Assembly: GCF_035917275.1 (NCBI RefSeq)
Contig: NZ_CP108508.1
Span: forward strand, 2,852,001 to 2,916,000
Source: Streptomyces sp. NBC_01237
Lineage (GTDB): Bacteria > Actinomycetota > Actinomycetes > Streptomycetales > Streptomycetaceae
Length of the DNA stretch: 64,000 bases
Direction of reading: 5' to 3'
In this document: one piece after another, positions 42,746-51,967 of the stretch
Numbering within the stretch: the first letter of the stretch is position 1
Layout: the number at the start of each line of letters is the position of its first letter
The notes under the pieces: model-generated
What the model was told of the DNA's origin: nothing
The model's database searches: none
Seen by the model: the letters and a program-made list of their open reading frames with translations, nothing else
Translations under genes and position numbers: made by a program

Positions 42746-44011
42746 ATGAAGCTCGCAGTAGTTGGTGGCGGGTCCACCTACACACCTGAACTGATCGACG
42801 GCTTCGCGCGGCTGCGCGACACCCTGCCGGTCGAGGAGCTCGTGCTCGTCGACCCGGCGGCCGACCGGCTGGAGCTGGTCGGCGGCCTGGCCCGGCGGAT
42901 CTTCGCCAAGCAGGGCCACCCGGGGCGGATCACCACCACCTCCGACCTGGACGCGGGCGTCGCCGACGCCGACGCGGTCCTGCTCCAGCTGCGCGTCGGC
43001 GGACAGGCCGCCCGCAACAAGGACGAGACATGGCCGCTGGAGTGCGGCTGCGTCGGCCAGGAGACCACCGGTGCCGGTGGCCTCGCCAAGGCGATGCGCA
43101 CGGTGCCCGTCGTCCTCGACATCGCCGAGCGGGTCCGCCGCTCGAACCCGAACGCCTGGATCATCGACTTCACCAACCCGGTCGGCATCGTCACCCGGGC
43201 GCTCCTCCAGGCCGGGCACAAGGCCGTCGGCCTGTGCAACGTGGCGATCGGCTTCCAGCGGAAGTTCGCCGCGCTGCTCGACGTCACCCCCGGCGAGGTC
43301 CACCTGGACCACGTCGGACTGAACCACCTGACCTGGGAGCTCGGGGTGCGCCTGGGCGGCCCCGACGGCGAGAACGTCCTGCCGAAGCTGCTCGCCGAGC
43401 ACGGCGACGCCATCGCGGACGACCTGCGCATGCCGCGCGCCATCGTGGACCGGCTGGGCGTCGTCCCCTCGTACTACCTGCGGTACTTCTACGCGCACGA
43501 CGAGGTCGTCCGGGAGCTCGGCACCAAGCCGTCCCGGGCCGCCGAGGTCGCGGCGATGGAGAAGGAACTCCTGGAGATGTACGGCGACCCGGCCCTGGAC
43601 GAGAAGCCGGCCCTGCTCGGCAAGCGCGGCGGCGCCTTCTACTCGGAGGCGGCCGTGGACCTGGCGGCCTCGCTGCTCGGCGGCGGCGGTTCCGCGGTGC
43701 AGGTGGTCAACACGTACAACAACGGGACGCTGCCGTTCCTGGCGGACGACGCGGTGATCGAGGTGCAGGCCCGGATCGACGGCACGGGCGCGACCCCGCT
43801 CGCCGTCCCGGCGCTGGACCCGCTGTACGCCGGTCTGATCGGTCATGTCACGGCGTACGAGGACCTCGCCCTGGAAGCCGCGCTGCGCGGCGGCCGGGAC
43901 CGGGTCTTCAAGGCGCTGCTCGCCCATCCGCTGGTCGGCCAGTACGAGTACGCCGAGGGCCTCACCGACCGGCTGATCGCGCACAACCGGGAGCACCTCG
44001 CGTGGGCGTGA
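42746..44011 (+). CDS. csnH: GH4-family NAD-dependent glycosidase CsnH
   Basis: A 421-residue family 4 glycosidase (6-phospho-beta-glucosidase type). The NAD-binding N-terminus is KLAVVGGGSTYTPELIDGFA. RVGGQAARNKDE and CGCVGQETTGAGGLAKAM are the phospho-site and metal regions. The metal-ligand Cys is in VGLCNVAIGFQ and the His in LNHLTWELG. GH4 enzymes cleave by a redox mechanism using NAD and a divalent metal. In the csn operon it should split imported glucosamine disaccharides, possibly after phosphorylation by CsnK. It overlaps csnK by ten bases. Confidence 0.9.
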   Translation: MKLAVVGGGSTYTPELIDGFARLRDTLPVEELVLVDPAADRLELVGGLARRIFAKQGHPGRITTTSDLDAGVADADAVLLQLRVGGQAARNKDETWPLECGCVGQETTGAGGLAKAMRTVPVVLDIAERVRRSNPNAWIIDFTNPVGIVTRALLQAGHKAVGLCNVAIGFQRKFAALLDVTPGEVHLDHVGLNHLTWELGVRLGGPDGENVLPKLLAEHGDAIADDLRMPRAIVDRLGVVPSYYLRYFYAHDEVVRELGTKPSRAAEVAAMEKELLEMYGDPALDEKPALLGKRGGAFYSEAAVDLAASLLGGGGSAVQVVNTYNNGTLPFLADDAVIEVQARIDGTGATPLAVPALDPLYAGLIGHVTAYEDLALEAALRGGRDRVFKALLAHPLVGQYEYAEGLTDRLIAHNREHLAWA

Positions 44012-44976
44012 ACGTCTCGGTCGTCGCCATCGACGCGGGGAACAGCAAGACCGATGTGGCTCTGATCGGCGAGGACGGAAGCGTGCTGTCCACGGCCCGG
44101 GGCGGCGGCTTCCAGCCGCCCGCCGTCGGGGTGACGGCGGCCGTGGACGTCCTGTCCTCGATCCTGGACCGTGCGGTCGCCGCCGCCGGCGGGCCCATCG
44201 GGAACATCGGGCATGTGTCCGCGTGTCTGGCCAACGCCGATCTCCCGGTCGAGGAGGCGGAGCTGACCGAGGCTCTGCTCGCCCGCGGCTGGGCCGGCAC
44301 GGTGGAGGTGCGCAACGACACCTTCGCGATACTGCGGGCCGGGGTGGACGAGCCGCGGGGCGTCGCCGTGGTCTGCGGCGCCGGGATCAACTGTGTCGGC
44401 ATGGTGCCGGACGGGCGCACCGCCCGCTTCCCCGCGATCGGCCGCATATCCGGTGACTGGGGCGGCGGTTCGGGGCTGGCCGAGGAGGCCCTGTGGCTGG
44501 CCGCGCGGGCCGAGGACGGCCGCGGTGAGCCGACGGAACTGGTCCGTACGCTGCCCGGCCACTTCGGGCTCGACTCGATGTACGCGCTGATCGAGGCGCT
44601 GCACCGGGGGCGGATTCCCTACGAGCGGCGCCATGAGCTGACCCCGGTGCTGTTCGCCACGAGTGCGGCCGGTGACCCGCTGGCGGGCTCCGTGGTGGAC
44701 CGGCTGGCCGAGGAGGTCGTCGCGATGGCCTCGGTGGCGCTGACCCGGCTCGGTCTGCTGGACGAGGAGGCGCCGGTGCTCCTGGGCGGCAGTGTGCTGG
44801 CCGCACGCCACCCGCAGCTGGACGCCAGGATCGCCGAACTCCTCGCGGTCCGGGCCCCGAAGGCGGTGGTCCGGGTGGTGTCGCAGCCGCCGGTCCTGGG
44901 GGCCGCGCTGCTCGGCCTGGACCACGTGGGTGCGGCGCCCGAGGTGCACCGGAGGCTGCGCGCCCAGTACACCTGA
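44002..44976 (+). CDS. csnK: BadF/BadG-type ATPase sugar kinase CsnK (glucosamine/N-acetylglucosamine kinase-like)
   Basis: A 324-residue ASKHA-fold kinase. The phosphate-1 motif is AIDAGNSKTDVALIGEDGSV, the phosphate-2 segment is VAVVCGAGINCVG, then ISGDWGGGSGLAEEALWLA, and the adenosine motif is PVLLGGSVLAARHPQ. GTG start at 44002, with gggag upstream inside csnH; a GTG two codons later would give a GTGA overlap and is the alternative. Last gene of the csn operon; it would phosphorylate glucosamine or short chito-oligomers. A stem-loop follows 18 bases after the stop. Confidence 0.9.
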   Translation: MGVNVSVVAIDAGNSKTDVALIGEDGSVLSTARGGGFQPPAVGVTAAVDVLSSILDRAVAAAGGPIGNIGHVSACLANADLPVEEAELTEALLARGWAGTVEVRNDTFAILRAGVDEPRGVAVVCGAGINCVGMVPDGRTARFPAIGRISGDWGGGSGLAEEALWLAARAEDGRGEPTELVRTLPGHFGLDSMYALIEALHRGRIPYERRHELTPVLFATSAAGDPLAGSVVDRLAEEVVAMASVALTRLGLLDEEAPVLLGGSVLAARHPQLDARIAELLAVRAPKAVVRVVSQPPVLGAALLGLDHVGAAPEVHRRLRAQYT

Positions 44977-44994
44977 CACACTGGACACTCCCGT

Positions 44995-45030
44995 GGGGCG
45001 TCTCACCGCGTTCGCGCCGTGAGGCGCCCC
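44995..45030 (+). terminator. stem-loop terminator ending the csn operon
   Basis: ggggcgtctcac (44995-45006) pairs with gtgaggcgcccc (45019-45030) with one wobble pair. The loop cgcgttcgcgcc itself closes with a GCG(UUCG)CGC tetraloop. Confidence 0.82.
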
Positions 45031-45308
45031 CGGGCGTGAGGGAACCGATCAGTGGTCCCGAACGTGTTCCTGGTGGGGATCCGGTCCGCTTCGGGGATGC
45101 TTCGGCAGCGCTGACGGGGATGTTTCGGGGCTTGTTACGGCGATCGTCTTGATCGCCCGCGCTCGCCCTGATCGAATGCGTGGACCGATGCACGATCCAG
45201 GCGTTCTCCGTATGGACTCCGTTCCCTGCGGCCATACTTCTGGCCGGGCACCAGTCCTCCGATCGGCCGGGGGGCCGGGCCGTCGTCAGTGACCGAGGGG
45301 GAGGCCGA
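45031..45308 (+). promoter_or_regulatory. leader/promoter region of the sensor-kinase gene cluster
   Basis: 278 non-coding bases between the csn terminator and the GlnX-like gene; with the terminator the gene-free stretch is 331 bases. Several gatcg words cluster at 45139-45190 (cgatcgtcttgatcgcc, cctgatcgaatgc), but no clear operator or -10/-35 pair can be named. Confidence 0.4.
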
Positions 45309-46709
45309 GTGACATACCCGCCGATCGGGGGCTCGCAGGCGGAGCGCGCACCGGCTCAGCCGTCCGCGCCCGGCGAACTGTCCGCGCCCGTACCCGCGCA
45401 GCGCCGCGGTGCCTGGACCGGGCGGACGGAGCGGCTGCGGGCCGCGGCGACGACCGAGCCCGGCCGGCTCCAGATCATCGGAGCCGTACTGGCGCTGCTG
45501 GTCGTGGCGTTCGGGGCGGTGACCGCCCTGGAGATCTCGGACCGTGCCGCCGCGGCCGATGACGTCGTCAGCCGCAGTCAGCCGCTGAGCGCGGACGCGG
45601 CGGCCGTCTACCGCTCGCTCGCCGACGCGGACACGATGGCGGCGAGCGGCTTCCTGGCGGGTGCCCAGGAGCCCAGGGATGTGCACGAGCAGTACGAGAA
45701 GGACATCAAGGACGCCTCGCGGCTGCTGGTGAGCGCCGCGGCGAACACGGACTCCACCACCACGTCCGGGCACGAGATCACCACACTGAACGAACTGCTC
45801 CCGGTCTACACCGGACTGATCGAGCGGGCCCGCGCCAACAACCGGCAGGGTCTGCCGCTGGGCGGGGCCTACCTCCGGTACGCGAACCAGAAGATGACCG
45901 ACGAGATGCTGCCCGCCGCCGAGCGGCTGTACGTCGCGGAGACCGGGCGGCTCGGCCGCGACTCCGCCGACGCCCGGCGGTCTCCGTACCTCTCGCTGCT
46001 GACCGGGATCGTGGCGCTGGGCGCGCTGGTGTGGATGCAGCGGCGCAACTACCGTCGCACGAACAGGGTCTTCAACCACGGCCTGCTGGCGGCGACGGCC
46101 GCGACGACCGTGCTGCTGCTGTGGCTGGCGGTGGGGCATACGGTGGCGCGTACCGAAGTGCGTGCCGCGATGGCCCACGGGCAGGAGTCACTCGATGTCC
46201 TCAACAACGCGCGGATCAACTCGCTGAAGGCGCGCGCCAATGAGAACCTCACCCTGGTCGCCCGCGGTGCCGTACTGACCGCGGACGGCACCGGCGACAA
46301 GTACGAGACCGACTACACCTCGGGCATGAAGGCCCTCGACGCGCAGTTGAAGAGGGCCGAGAAGCTCGCCGACGACTTCCGGGGGAGCGAGCCGGTGGCG
46401 AAGGCCATCACCAGTGTGTCCGAGTGGCAGGACCGCCACCGCAAGGCCCGTGCGACCGACGACCAGGGCGACTACGAGGGTGCCCTGGTGCAGATCATCG
46501 GCACGCGGGACTCCACGGGCCAGTCGTTCCAGCGCGTGGACTCGGCGCTCGAAAAGGCGCTCGCCGTCGAGCAGGACGAGTTCACCAGGTCGGCGGCCGA
46601 CGGACGCGGGGCGCTGGGCGGGCTGCCGGTCGGGGCCGGCGCCCTGGCCGTGCTCGGCGCGGCCGCCGCCGTCCTCGGGGTCAACCGCAGGCTCTCGGAG
46701 TACCGGTGA
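45309..46709 (+). CDS. GlnX-like four-helix membrane sensor protein
   Basis: A 466-residue membrane protein. A cytoplasmic N-terminal 50 residues (Pro/Ala-rich) precede helix 1 at about 54-76 (LQIIGAVLALLVVAFGAV). An extracellular helical domain of about 145 residues follows, then helices 2 and 3 at about 225-278, a second extracellular helical domain, and helix 4 at about 435-457 with a short cytoplasmic end. Size and topology match mycobacterial GlnX (Rv0412c, about 440 residues, four helices), which with GlnH controls the kinase PknG. GTG start after gggggagg. It begins the cluster 45309-56282. Confidence 0.8.
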   Translation: MTYPPIGGSQAERAPAQPSAPGELSAPVPAQRRGAWTGRTERLRAAATTEPGRLQIIGAVLALLVVAFGAVTALEISDRAAAADDVVSRSQPLSADAAAVYRSLADADTMAASGFLAGAQEPRDVHEQYEKDIKDASRLLVSAAANTDSTTTSGHEITTLNELLPVYTGLIERARANNRQGLPLGGAYLRYANQKMTDEMLPAAERLYVAETGRLGRDSADARRSPYLSLLTGIVALGALVWMQRRNYRRTNRVFNHGLLAATAATTVLLLWLAVGHTVARTEVRAAMAHGQESLDVLNNARINSLKARANENLTLVARGAVLTADGTGDKYETDYTSGMKALDAQLKRAEKLADDFRGSEPVAKAITSVSEWQDRHRKARATDDQGDYEGALVQIIGTRDSTGQSFQRVDSALEKALAVEQDEFTRSAADGRGALGGLPVGAGALAVLGAAAAVLGVNRRLSEYR

Positions 46710-46720
46710 GAGGGGCAGCG

Positions 46721-47755
46721 ATGACCGGGGTGAAGGACTGGGCGGCGCGCGGCGGGCTGCGTGGCTGGGGCGGGGTGACGGGCATGGCCGTGGCCTGTGC
46801 CCTCACGGCCTCGCTCACCCTGCTGCCCCTCTCCCACGGCGGCGCCGATCCCTTCGGCGTGAACACCGCGGGCCCGGGGGCGGCCTCGGCGCTGCCCGCA
46901 CGGGCCGACGCCTGCACCGACCCGGAGGCGAGTCTGCCGCCGTCGAGCGCGGGCGGGCCGAGCATCGAGAAGATCCGCAAGCGCGGCAAGCTGATCGCCG
47001 GCGTGGACCAGAACAGCTTCCGGTGGGGCTATCGCAACCCGGACACCGGCACGCTCGAAGGCTTCGACATCGACCTGGTGCGGGCCATCGCGGGCAACAT
47101 CCTGGGCGACCCCGACGCGGTGATCTTCCGGGCCATTCCCACCAACCAGCGCATAGCGGCCCTGGAGCACGACCGGGTCGACGTCGTCGTACGGACGATG
47201 ACGATCAACTGCAAGCGGCTGGACCAGGTCTCCTTCTCCACGGCCTACTTCCAGGCCGGGCAGCAGGTGCTGGCCCCGAAGGAATCGGCGATCACGGGGT
47301 ACGACTCCTCGCTGAAGGGGAAGCGGGTCTGCACCGCCGAGGGCTCCACCGCGTACGAGGCGCTGGAGAAGCAGTCCTACGGCGCGGTCTTCAAGGACGA
47401 GTCCGACGGCACCGAGCGGGACAAGGACCAGCTGACCGTGCCCAATCAGCTGGACTGCCTGGTCCGTCTCCAGCTCGGTGAGGTCGACGCCGTCGTCACG
47501 GACAACGCCCTGGCGGCCGGCCAGGCCGCGCAGGACCCGGCGGTGGTCCTCAAGGGCGCCCCGTTCACCACCGAGTACTACGGCGTGGCGACGAAGAAGG
47601 GCGCGAACGACCTGGTGGCCCGCGTCAACGCCGTGCTGGACGACTATCGCCGGGGCGGGAAGGACAGCGACTGGATGGTGTCGTACCGCGCGTGGCTGGC
47701 GACCGGACTGCCCGGCATCGAGGCACCGCCCGCGCCCAAGTACCGGAGCAACTGA
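46721..47755 (+). CDS. GlnH-like amino-acid-binding protein
   Basis: A 344-residue extracytoplasmic solute-binding protein of family 3. A hydrophobic N-terminal segment (MAVACALTASLTLLPLS) acts as signal or anchor; no convincing lipobox is present, unlike mycobacterial GlnH. The binding domain starts at IEKIRKRGKLIAGVDQNSFR and continues with LEGFDIDLVRAIAGNILGD, DRVDVVVRTMTINCKRLDQV and GEVDAVVTDNALAAGQAAQD. These are signatures of glutamate/aspartate/glutamine-binding proteins. No ABC permease is nearby, which points to sensing rather than transport. It starts 12 bases after the GlnX-like gene. Confidence 0.87.
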   Translation: MTGVKDWAARGGLRGWGGVTGMAVACALTASLTLLPLSHGGADPFGVNTAGPGAASALPARADACTDPEASLPPSSAGGPSIEKIRKRGKLIAGVDQNSFRWGYRNPDTGTLEGFDIDLVRAIAGNILGDPDAVIFRAIPTNQRIAALEHDRVDVVVRTMTINCKRLDQVSFSTAYFQAGQQVLAPKESAITGYDSSLKGKRVCTAEGSTAYEALEKQSYGAVFKDESDGTERDKDQLTVPNQLDCLVRLQLGEVDAVVTDNALAAGQAAQDPAVVLKGAPFTTEYYGVATKKGANDLVARVNAVLDDYRRGGKDSDWMVSYRAWLATGLPGIEAPPAPKYRSN

Positions 47756-47802
47756 TCCCGTCCGGGCCCACCGGCCCGGCGGGGAGAGCGGAGAGGTGAT
47801 CG

Positions 47803-49149
47803 ATGGGCGTGGCGGGATCCTTCCCCGGCTTCGCGGGGAAGCCCCCCGGCCCGGTCATGGACCGGGACGAGGCGGACCGTGCGCTGGCCCGGCTCGGCGC
47901 GGAGCACGAGGCGATCGAGACCTCGCTCCTCGCCCTGCAGGACCATGCCGGCCGCCGGCTCCTGGAGGGCGCCGAGCTGACCGGGGTGACCCGGGACCGC
48001 TGGGCCACGACCGACCGGGCGATCACGCTGCTGTGGGGGTACTTCGACGCCTACGCGGGGGCGCTCGCCCTGGCCCGCGAGGTGCGGGCCCGCAGGCGCT
48101 ACCCGAACCGGGACGACCTGGTGGCCCTGACCGGGCTGCTGCGCGGCGACGACATCACCGTGGCGAACACCGCGGCGGTGCCCGATGCCTCGATCACCGG
48201 CCCGGCCCGGCTCTCCGAGCGGTTCACGCTGGAGGAGCTGGTGAGCCGGATGAACGAGCTGTACGCGCGTTCGCTGGACATGGTCGTCGCCTCGGACTCC
48301 GTCTGGTCCGCGCTGCCCGCCCGGATAGATCTGCTCGCCGCCGAACTGCACCGGACGCGCTCGCTGGCGCACTCGGTGGGGGTGCGCCCCGGTGAGCATC
48401 CGGCGGGCGACGACCTGGCGGAGATCACCCAGGAGCTGACCACGCTGCGGACGCAGGTGATCTCCGACCCGCTGGCGTTCTGGCTGCCGGGCCCCGGCAG
48501 CGCGGCGCCCGGCGGCGGCCGTCCGGACACCACCCGCTACGACCGGGCGGCCAGGGCGCTGGAGGATGTGCGCCGGGAGATCGAGGCGGTGCTCGCGGTC
48601 CGGCAGGACGCCGAACAGCGCCTGGTCCAGCTGCGGGACGTGCTCTCGCGGGCGGACCGCACCCTGGCCGAGGCGCGCTCGGCGCGCGGTGAGGTGCTGG
48701 CGAAGATCGCCGCGTCCGAGGTGCCCGCGGTCAGCGGCCCGCCGACGGCGTTGCAGGAGCGGCTCGCGGCCGCGTCCGACTACCGCAGGTACGCGCAGTG
48801 GCACCGGCTCTCACCGCTCCTGGAGTCACTGGAGCGGGAGGCCGAGGACGAGTTGATGCGGGCCCGTGCATCACTGACGTCCGTCACGGCGCCGCTCGCG
48901 GTCCGTGCGGAGCTGCGCGGCCGGCTCGACGCGTACAAGGCGAAGGTGGCCCGGCACGGTCTGGCGGAGGACCCGGTGCTGATCGAGCGGTACGACGCCG
49001 CGCGCCGGATGCTGTGGAGCGCCCCGTGCGATCTGCGGGTCGCCGGGCAGGCGGTGCTGCGTTATCAGCAGGCGGCCGCGGAACTGCTGACACCGCAGCG
49101 GCCGTCCTCACCCGAGGACCGGCGGGGCGAACAGGGGGAGACACGATGA
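47803..49149 (+). CDS. helical coiled-coil protein of unknown function in the kinase cluster
   Basis: A 448-residue soluble protein with no signal, no membrane helix and no recognisable domain. It is strongly helical, with coiled-coil candidates near residues 20-50 (EADRALARLGAEHEAIETSL) and 245-300 (ARALEDVRREIEAVLAVRQD, AEQRLVQLRDVLSRADRTLA). The middle is Pro/Gly-rich. The ATG follows gagaggtgatcg. The stop overlaps the kinase ATG (ATGA), so the two proteins are made together. It may be an adaptor between the membrane receptor and the kinase; that is inferred from position only. Confidence 0.75.
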   Translation: MGVAGSFPGFAGKPPGPVMDRDEADRALARLGAEHEAIETSLLALQDHAGRRLLEGAELTGVTRDRWATTDRAITLLWGYFDAYAGALALAREVRARRRYPNRDDLVALTGLLRGDDITVANTAAVPDASITGPARLSERFTLEELVSRMNELYARSLDMVVASDSVWSALPARIDLLAAELHRTRSLAHSVGVRPGEHPAGDDLAEITQELTTLRTQVISDPLAFWLPGPGSAAPGGGRPDTTRYDRAARALEDVRREIEAVLAVRQDAEQRLVQLRDVLSRADRTLAEARSARGEVLAKIAASEVPAVSGPPTALQERLAAASDYRRYAQWHRLSPLLESLEREAEDELMRARASLTSVTAPLAVRAELRGRLDAYKAKVARHGLAEDPVLIERYDAARRMLWSAPCDLRVAGQAVLRYQQAAAELLTPQRPSSPEDRRGEQGETR

Positions 49150-51965
49150 GTACGCAGTGCCAGCGCCCCGCGTGCGAGGGCGCCTACGAGGACATGGGCG
49201 GCGGTGAGCTGTACTGCGACACCTGCGGTCTGGCACCGGTGGTCCCGTCGACGGGGTCTCCCCTGTCCGGGCAGCACCGGGAAGCCGGCGACGGGACGGT
49301 CGCCTCGCCGCCCACGGGCATCGCGGGCGGCGGCCGGGCCGGCAGCCGCAGCACGTCACAGCGGTCGAGTTCGCGTGCCTCCTCCCGTGCCTCGTCCCGC
49401 TCGTCGACCTCACGGCGTTCCGTCTCCGGGCGGCTGTCGCGCTCGCTGTCCGGTGCCTCGACGTCCCGTTCGGTGTCGGTGCGCTCCTCGGGGACCGCGT
49501 CCGGCTCCTCCGGCCGGGGCAGGCTGGGCGTGGGCCTGGTGCAGGTCCCGGACGTGCCGCGTCCCGATCCGCGTACCGCCGTGATGGAGAATCCCGAGGT
49601 CCCCGAGCGCAAGCGGTTCTGTTCGCGCTCCGACTGCGGGGCCCCGGTGGGCCGCGCACGCGGCGAACGGGCGGGCCGCACCGAGGGGTTCTGCACCAAG
49701 TGCGGCCACCCCTACTCCTTCGTGCCGAAGCTGCGCGGCGGTGACATCGTGCACGGGCAGTACGAGGTCGCGGGCTGTCTGGCGCACGGCGGTCTCGGCT
49801 GGGTCTACCTCGCGGTGGACCGTGCCGTCTCCGACCGCTGGGTGGTCCTCAAGGGCCTGCTGGACACCGGGGACCAGGACGCGATGGCGGCGGCCATATC
49901 GGAGCGCCGCTTCCTCGCGGAGATCGAGCACTCCAACATCGTCCGCATCTACAACTTCGTCGAGCACCTGGACCAGCGGACCGGTTCGCTCGACGGCTAC
50001 ATCGTGATGGAGTACGTCGGCGGCAAGGCGCTCAAGGAGATCGCGAACGAGCGCCGCACCCCGGCCGGTAAGCGGGACCCGCTGCCGGTCGAGCAGGCGT
50101 GCGCGTACGGGATCGAGGCCCTGGAGGCGCTCGGTCATCTGCACAGCCGGAATCTGCTGTACTGCGACTTCAAGGTCGACAACGCGATCCAGACCGAGGG
50201 CCAGCTCAAGCTGATCGACATGGGCGCGGTGCGCCGGATGGACGACGAGGAGTCGGCCATCTACGGCACCGTGGGCTACCAGGCGCCCGAGGTCGCGGAG
50301 GTCGGCCCGTCGGTCGCCTCCGACCTGTACACGGTCGCGCGGACGCTCGCGGTGCTCACGTTCGACTTCCAGGGGTACACGAACGTCTTCGTGGACTCGC
50401 TGCCGGACCCGGACAACATCGAGGTGTTCCGGACGTACGAGTCGTTCTACCGGCTGCTGGTGCGGGCCACCGACCCGGATCCGGCGCGGCGGTTCGCCTC
50501 GGCGACGGAGATGGCCGAGCAGCTGACGGGAGTGCTGCGCGAGGTCGTGTCGCTCCAGACGGGGCGGCCGAGGCCGGCGCTGTCGACACTCTTCGGTACG
50601 GAACTGCGGGTGACGGACACGGAGCTGTTCTTCGAGCTGACGCAGGATGTGTCGCGCCTGGGTGTCCGGGCCGATCCGCCGGGCGGCGGGCGGCCGGGCC
50701 GGCGCAAGCGCCGTGCGGGCGCGGCGGCCGGTGCCGCGGTGCCGGTCCCCCCGGGGGCGGCCGCGACGGCGGTGGCGAGCGCGCTGCCGGTGGGCGCACA
50801 GCCCGCGGGCCCGCCCCCGCCGGGGTACCGCGCTCCGGGGGGCGCTCCGCTGTCGGCGCCGGTCACCCATGTACAGGGAGGCCGGGGCGGCGGTCCGGGG
50901 AGCGGCGCCGGAGCCGGTGCCGCTCTCGCGTACGCGCAGCCGCAGGCCGTGGTTCCGGCGCCCCGGACGGCGCCCGCCGGTCCGTCGGGGGCGTCCGCCC
51001 GGCGCGGTCTCCGGCTCCCCGGGCTCGACGCGCGGGGCACCTCGCTCGCGCTGCCGGTGCCCCGGGTCGACGCCGACGACCCCAACGCCGGCTTCCTCGC
51101 CGGGGTGATGGCGTCCGCGCCCGCCGAGCTGATCGCCGCGCTGCACGCCGTGCCCGCCGCCTCGCTGGAGACGCGGCTGCGGGAGCTGCGGGCCCGGCTG
51201 GAGATGAGCGAACCGGACGCCGCCGCACGGGCCCTGAGCACGCTGGAGGGGCAGCACCCGGACGACTGGCGGGTCGTCTGGTACCGGGGCATCACCTCGC
51301 TGGTGACCGGGGACAACGAGGTCGCCGCGCTGTCCTTCGACGCGGTCTACGACGCCTTTCCCGGGGAGCCCGCGCCCAAGCTGGCGCTGGGCATCTGCGC
51401 CGAGGTGCTGGGTCAGCTGGACAACGCCGCCGAGTACTACCGTCTGGTGTGGACGACCGATCCGAGCTTCGTGAGCGCCGCGTTCGGACTGGCCCGGGTG
51501 CAGATCGCCGCCGGGGACCGGTCCGGGGCGGTCCGCACCCTGGAGTCGGTGCCGGAGGCGTCGATCCACTACACGGCGGCACGGGTCGCCGCCGTGCGGG
51601 CGCGGCTGCGTGAACGGGACCCCGGCGAGCCCCTGCTGACGGATCTGACGGCCGCCGCGGTCCAGGTGGCGGCGCTGGCCGGGTTCGGCCTGGACGCGGT
51701 GCGCCGCGAGCGGTTGTCGACCGAGGTACTGGGCAAGGCGCTGGACTGGGTACTCTCCGGTAGTCCCGGTGCGCCCTTGCCGGGCGGGTCGTCCGCCGGT
51801 GCTCCGGGTACGCGGAAACTGCTCGGCACCGAACTGGACGAGCGGGGACTGCGGTTCGGGCTGGAACGCTCGTACCGGATGCTCGCCCGGCTGGCGCAGC
51901 GTGGCGACGAGCGGATCGAACTGGTGGAGCGGGCCAACCGTTTCCGCCCCCGGACGTGGGTGTGA
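49146..51965 (+). CDS. pknG: PknG-like serine/threonine kinase with zinc ribbons and TPR domain
   Basis: A 939-residue soluble kinase. An N-terminal zinc ribbon uses C5, C10, C24 and C27. A Ser/Arg-rich linker (about 67-125) follows, then a second rubredoxin-like ribbon with C159, C164, C183 and C186. The kinase domain is at about 205-470: glycine loop CLAHGGLGWVYLAV, Lys236 (WVVLK), catalytic loop YCDFKVDN (Asp341, Lys343, Asn346) and metal motif DMG (358-360) instead of DFG. The TPR-rich C-terminal region is at about 690-939. Rubredoxin-kinase-TPR is the PknG architecture, which in mycobacteria phosphorylates the FHA protein GarA to control glutamate metabolism. The extra ribbon and SR-like linker are differences. 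The start overlaps the upstream stop. Confidence 0.92.
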   Translation: MSTQCQRPACEGAYEDMGGGELYCDTCGLAPVVPSTGSPLSGQHREAGDGTVASPPTGIAGGGRAGSRSTSQRSSSRASSRASSRSSTSRRSVSGRLSRSLSGASTSRSVSVRSSGTASGSSGRGRLGVGLVQVPDVPRPDPRTAVMENPEVPERKRFCSRSDCGAPVGRARGERAGRTEGFCTKCGHPYSFVPKLRGGDIVHGQYEVAGCLAHGGLGWVYLAVDRAVSDRWVVLKGLLDTGDQDAMAAAISERRFLAEIEHSNIVRIYNFVEHLDQRTGSLDGYIVMEYVGGKALKEIANERRTPAGKRDPLPVEQACAYGIEALEALGHLHSRNLLYCDFKVDNAIQTEGQLKLIDMGAVRRMDDEESAIYGTVGYQAPEVAEVGPSVASDLYTVARTLAVLTFDFQGYTNVFVDSLPDPDNIEVFRTYESFYRLLVRATDPDPARRFASATEMAEQLTGVLREVVSLQTGRPRPALSTLFGTELRVTDTELFFELTQDVSRLGVRADPPGGGRPGRRKRRAGAAAGAAVPVPPGAAATAVASALPVGAQPAGPPPPGYRAPGGAPLSAPVTHVQGGRGGGPGSGAGAGAALAYAQPQAVVPAPRTAPAGPSGASARRGLRLPGLDARGTSLALPVPRVDADDPNAGFLAGVMASAPAELIAALHAVPAASLETRLRELRARLEMSEPDAAARALSTLEGQHPDDWRVVWYRGITSLVTGDNEVAALSFDAVYDAFPGEPAPKLALGICAEVLGQLDNAAEYYRLVWTTDPSFVSAAFGLARVQIAAGDRSGAVRTLESVPEASIHYTAARVAAVRARLRERDPGEPLLTDLTAAAVQVAALAGFGLDAVRRERLSTEVLGKALDWVLSGSPGAPLPGGSSAGAPGTRKLLGTELDERGLRFGLERSYRMLARLAQRGDERIELVERANRFRPRTWV

Positions 51966-51967
51966 AG

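Noticed and set aside
40887..42785. Antisense open frame opposite the csn permeases
   Set aside because: Translation is Asp/Glu/Gln/His/Arg repeats without a fold, while the plus strand encodes two clear permeases.
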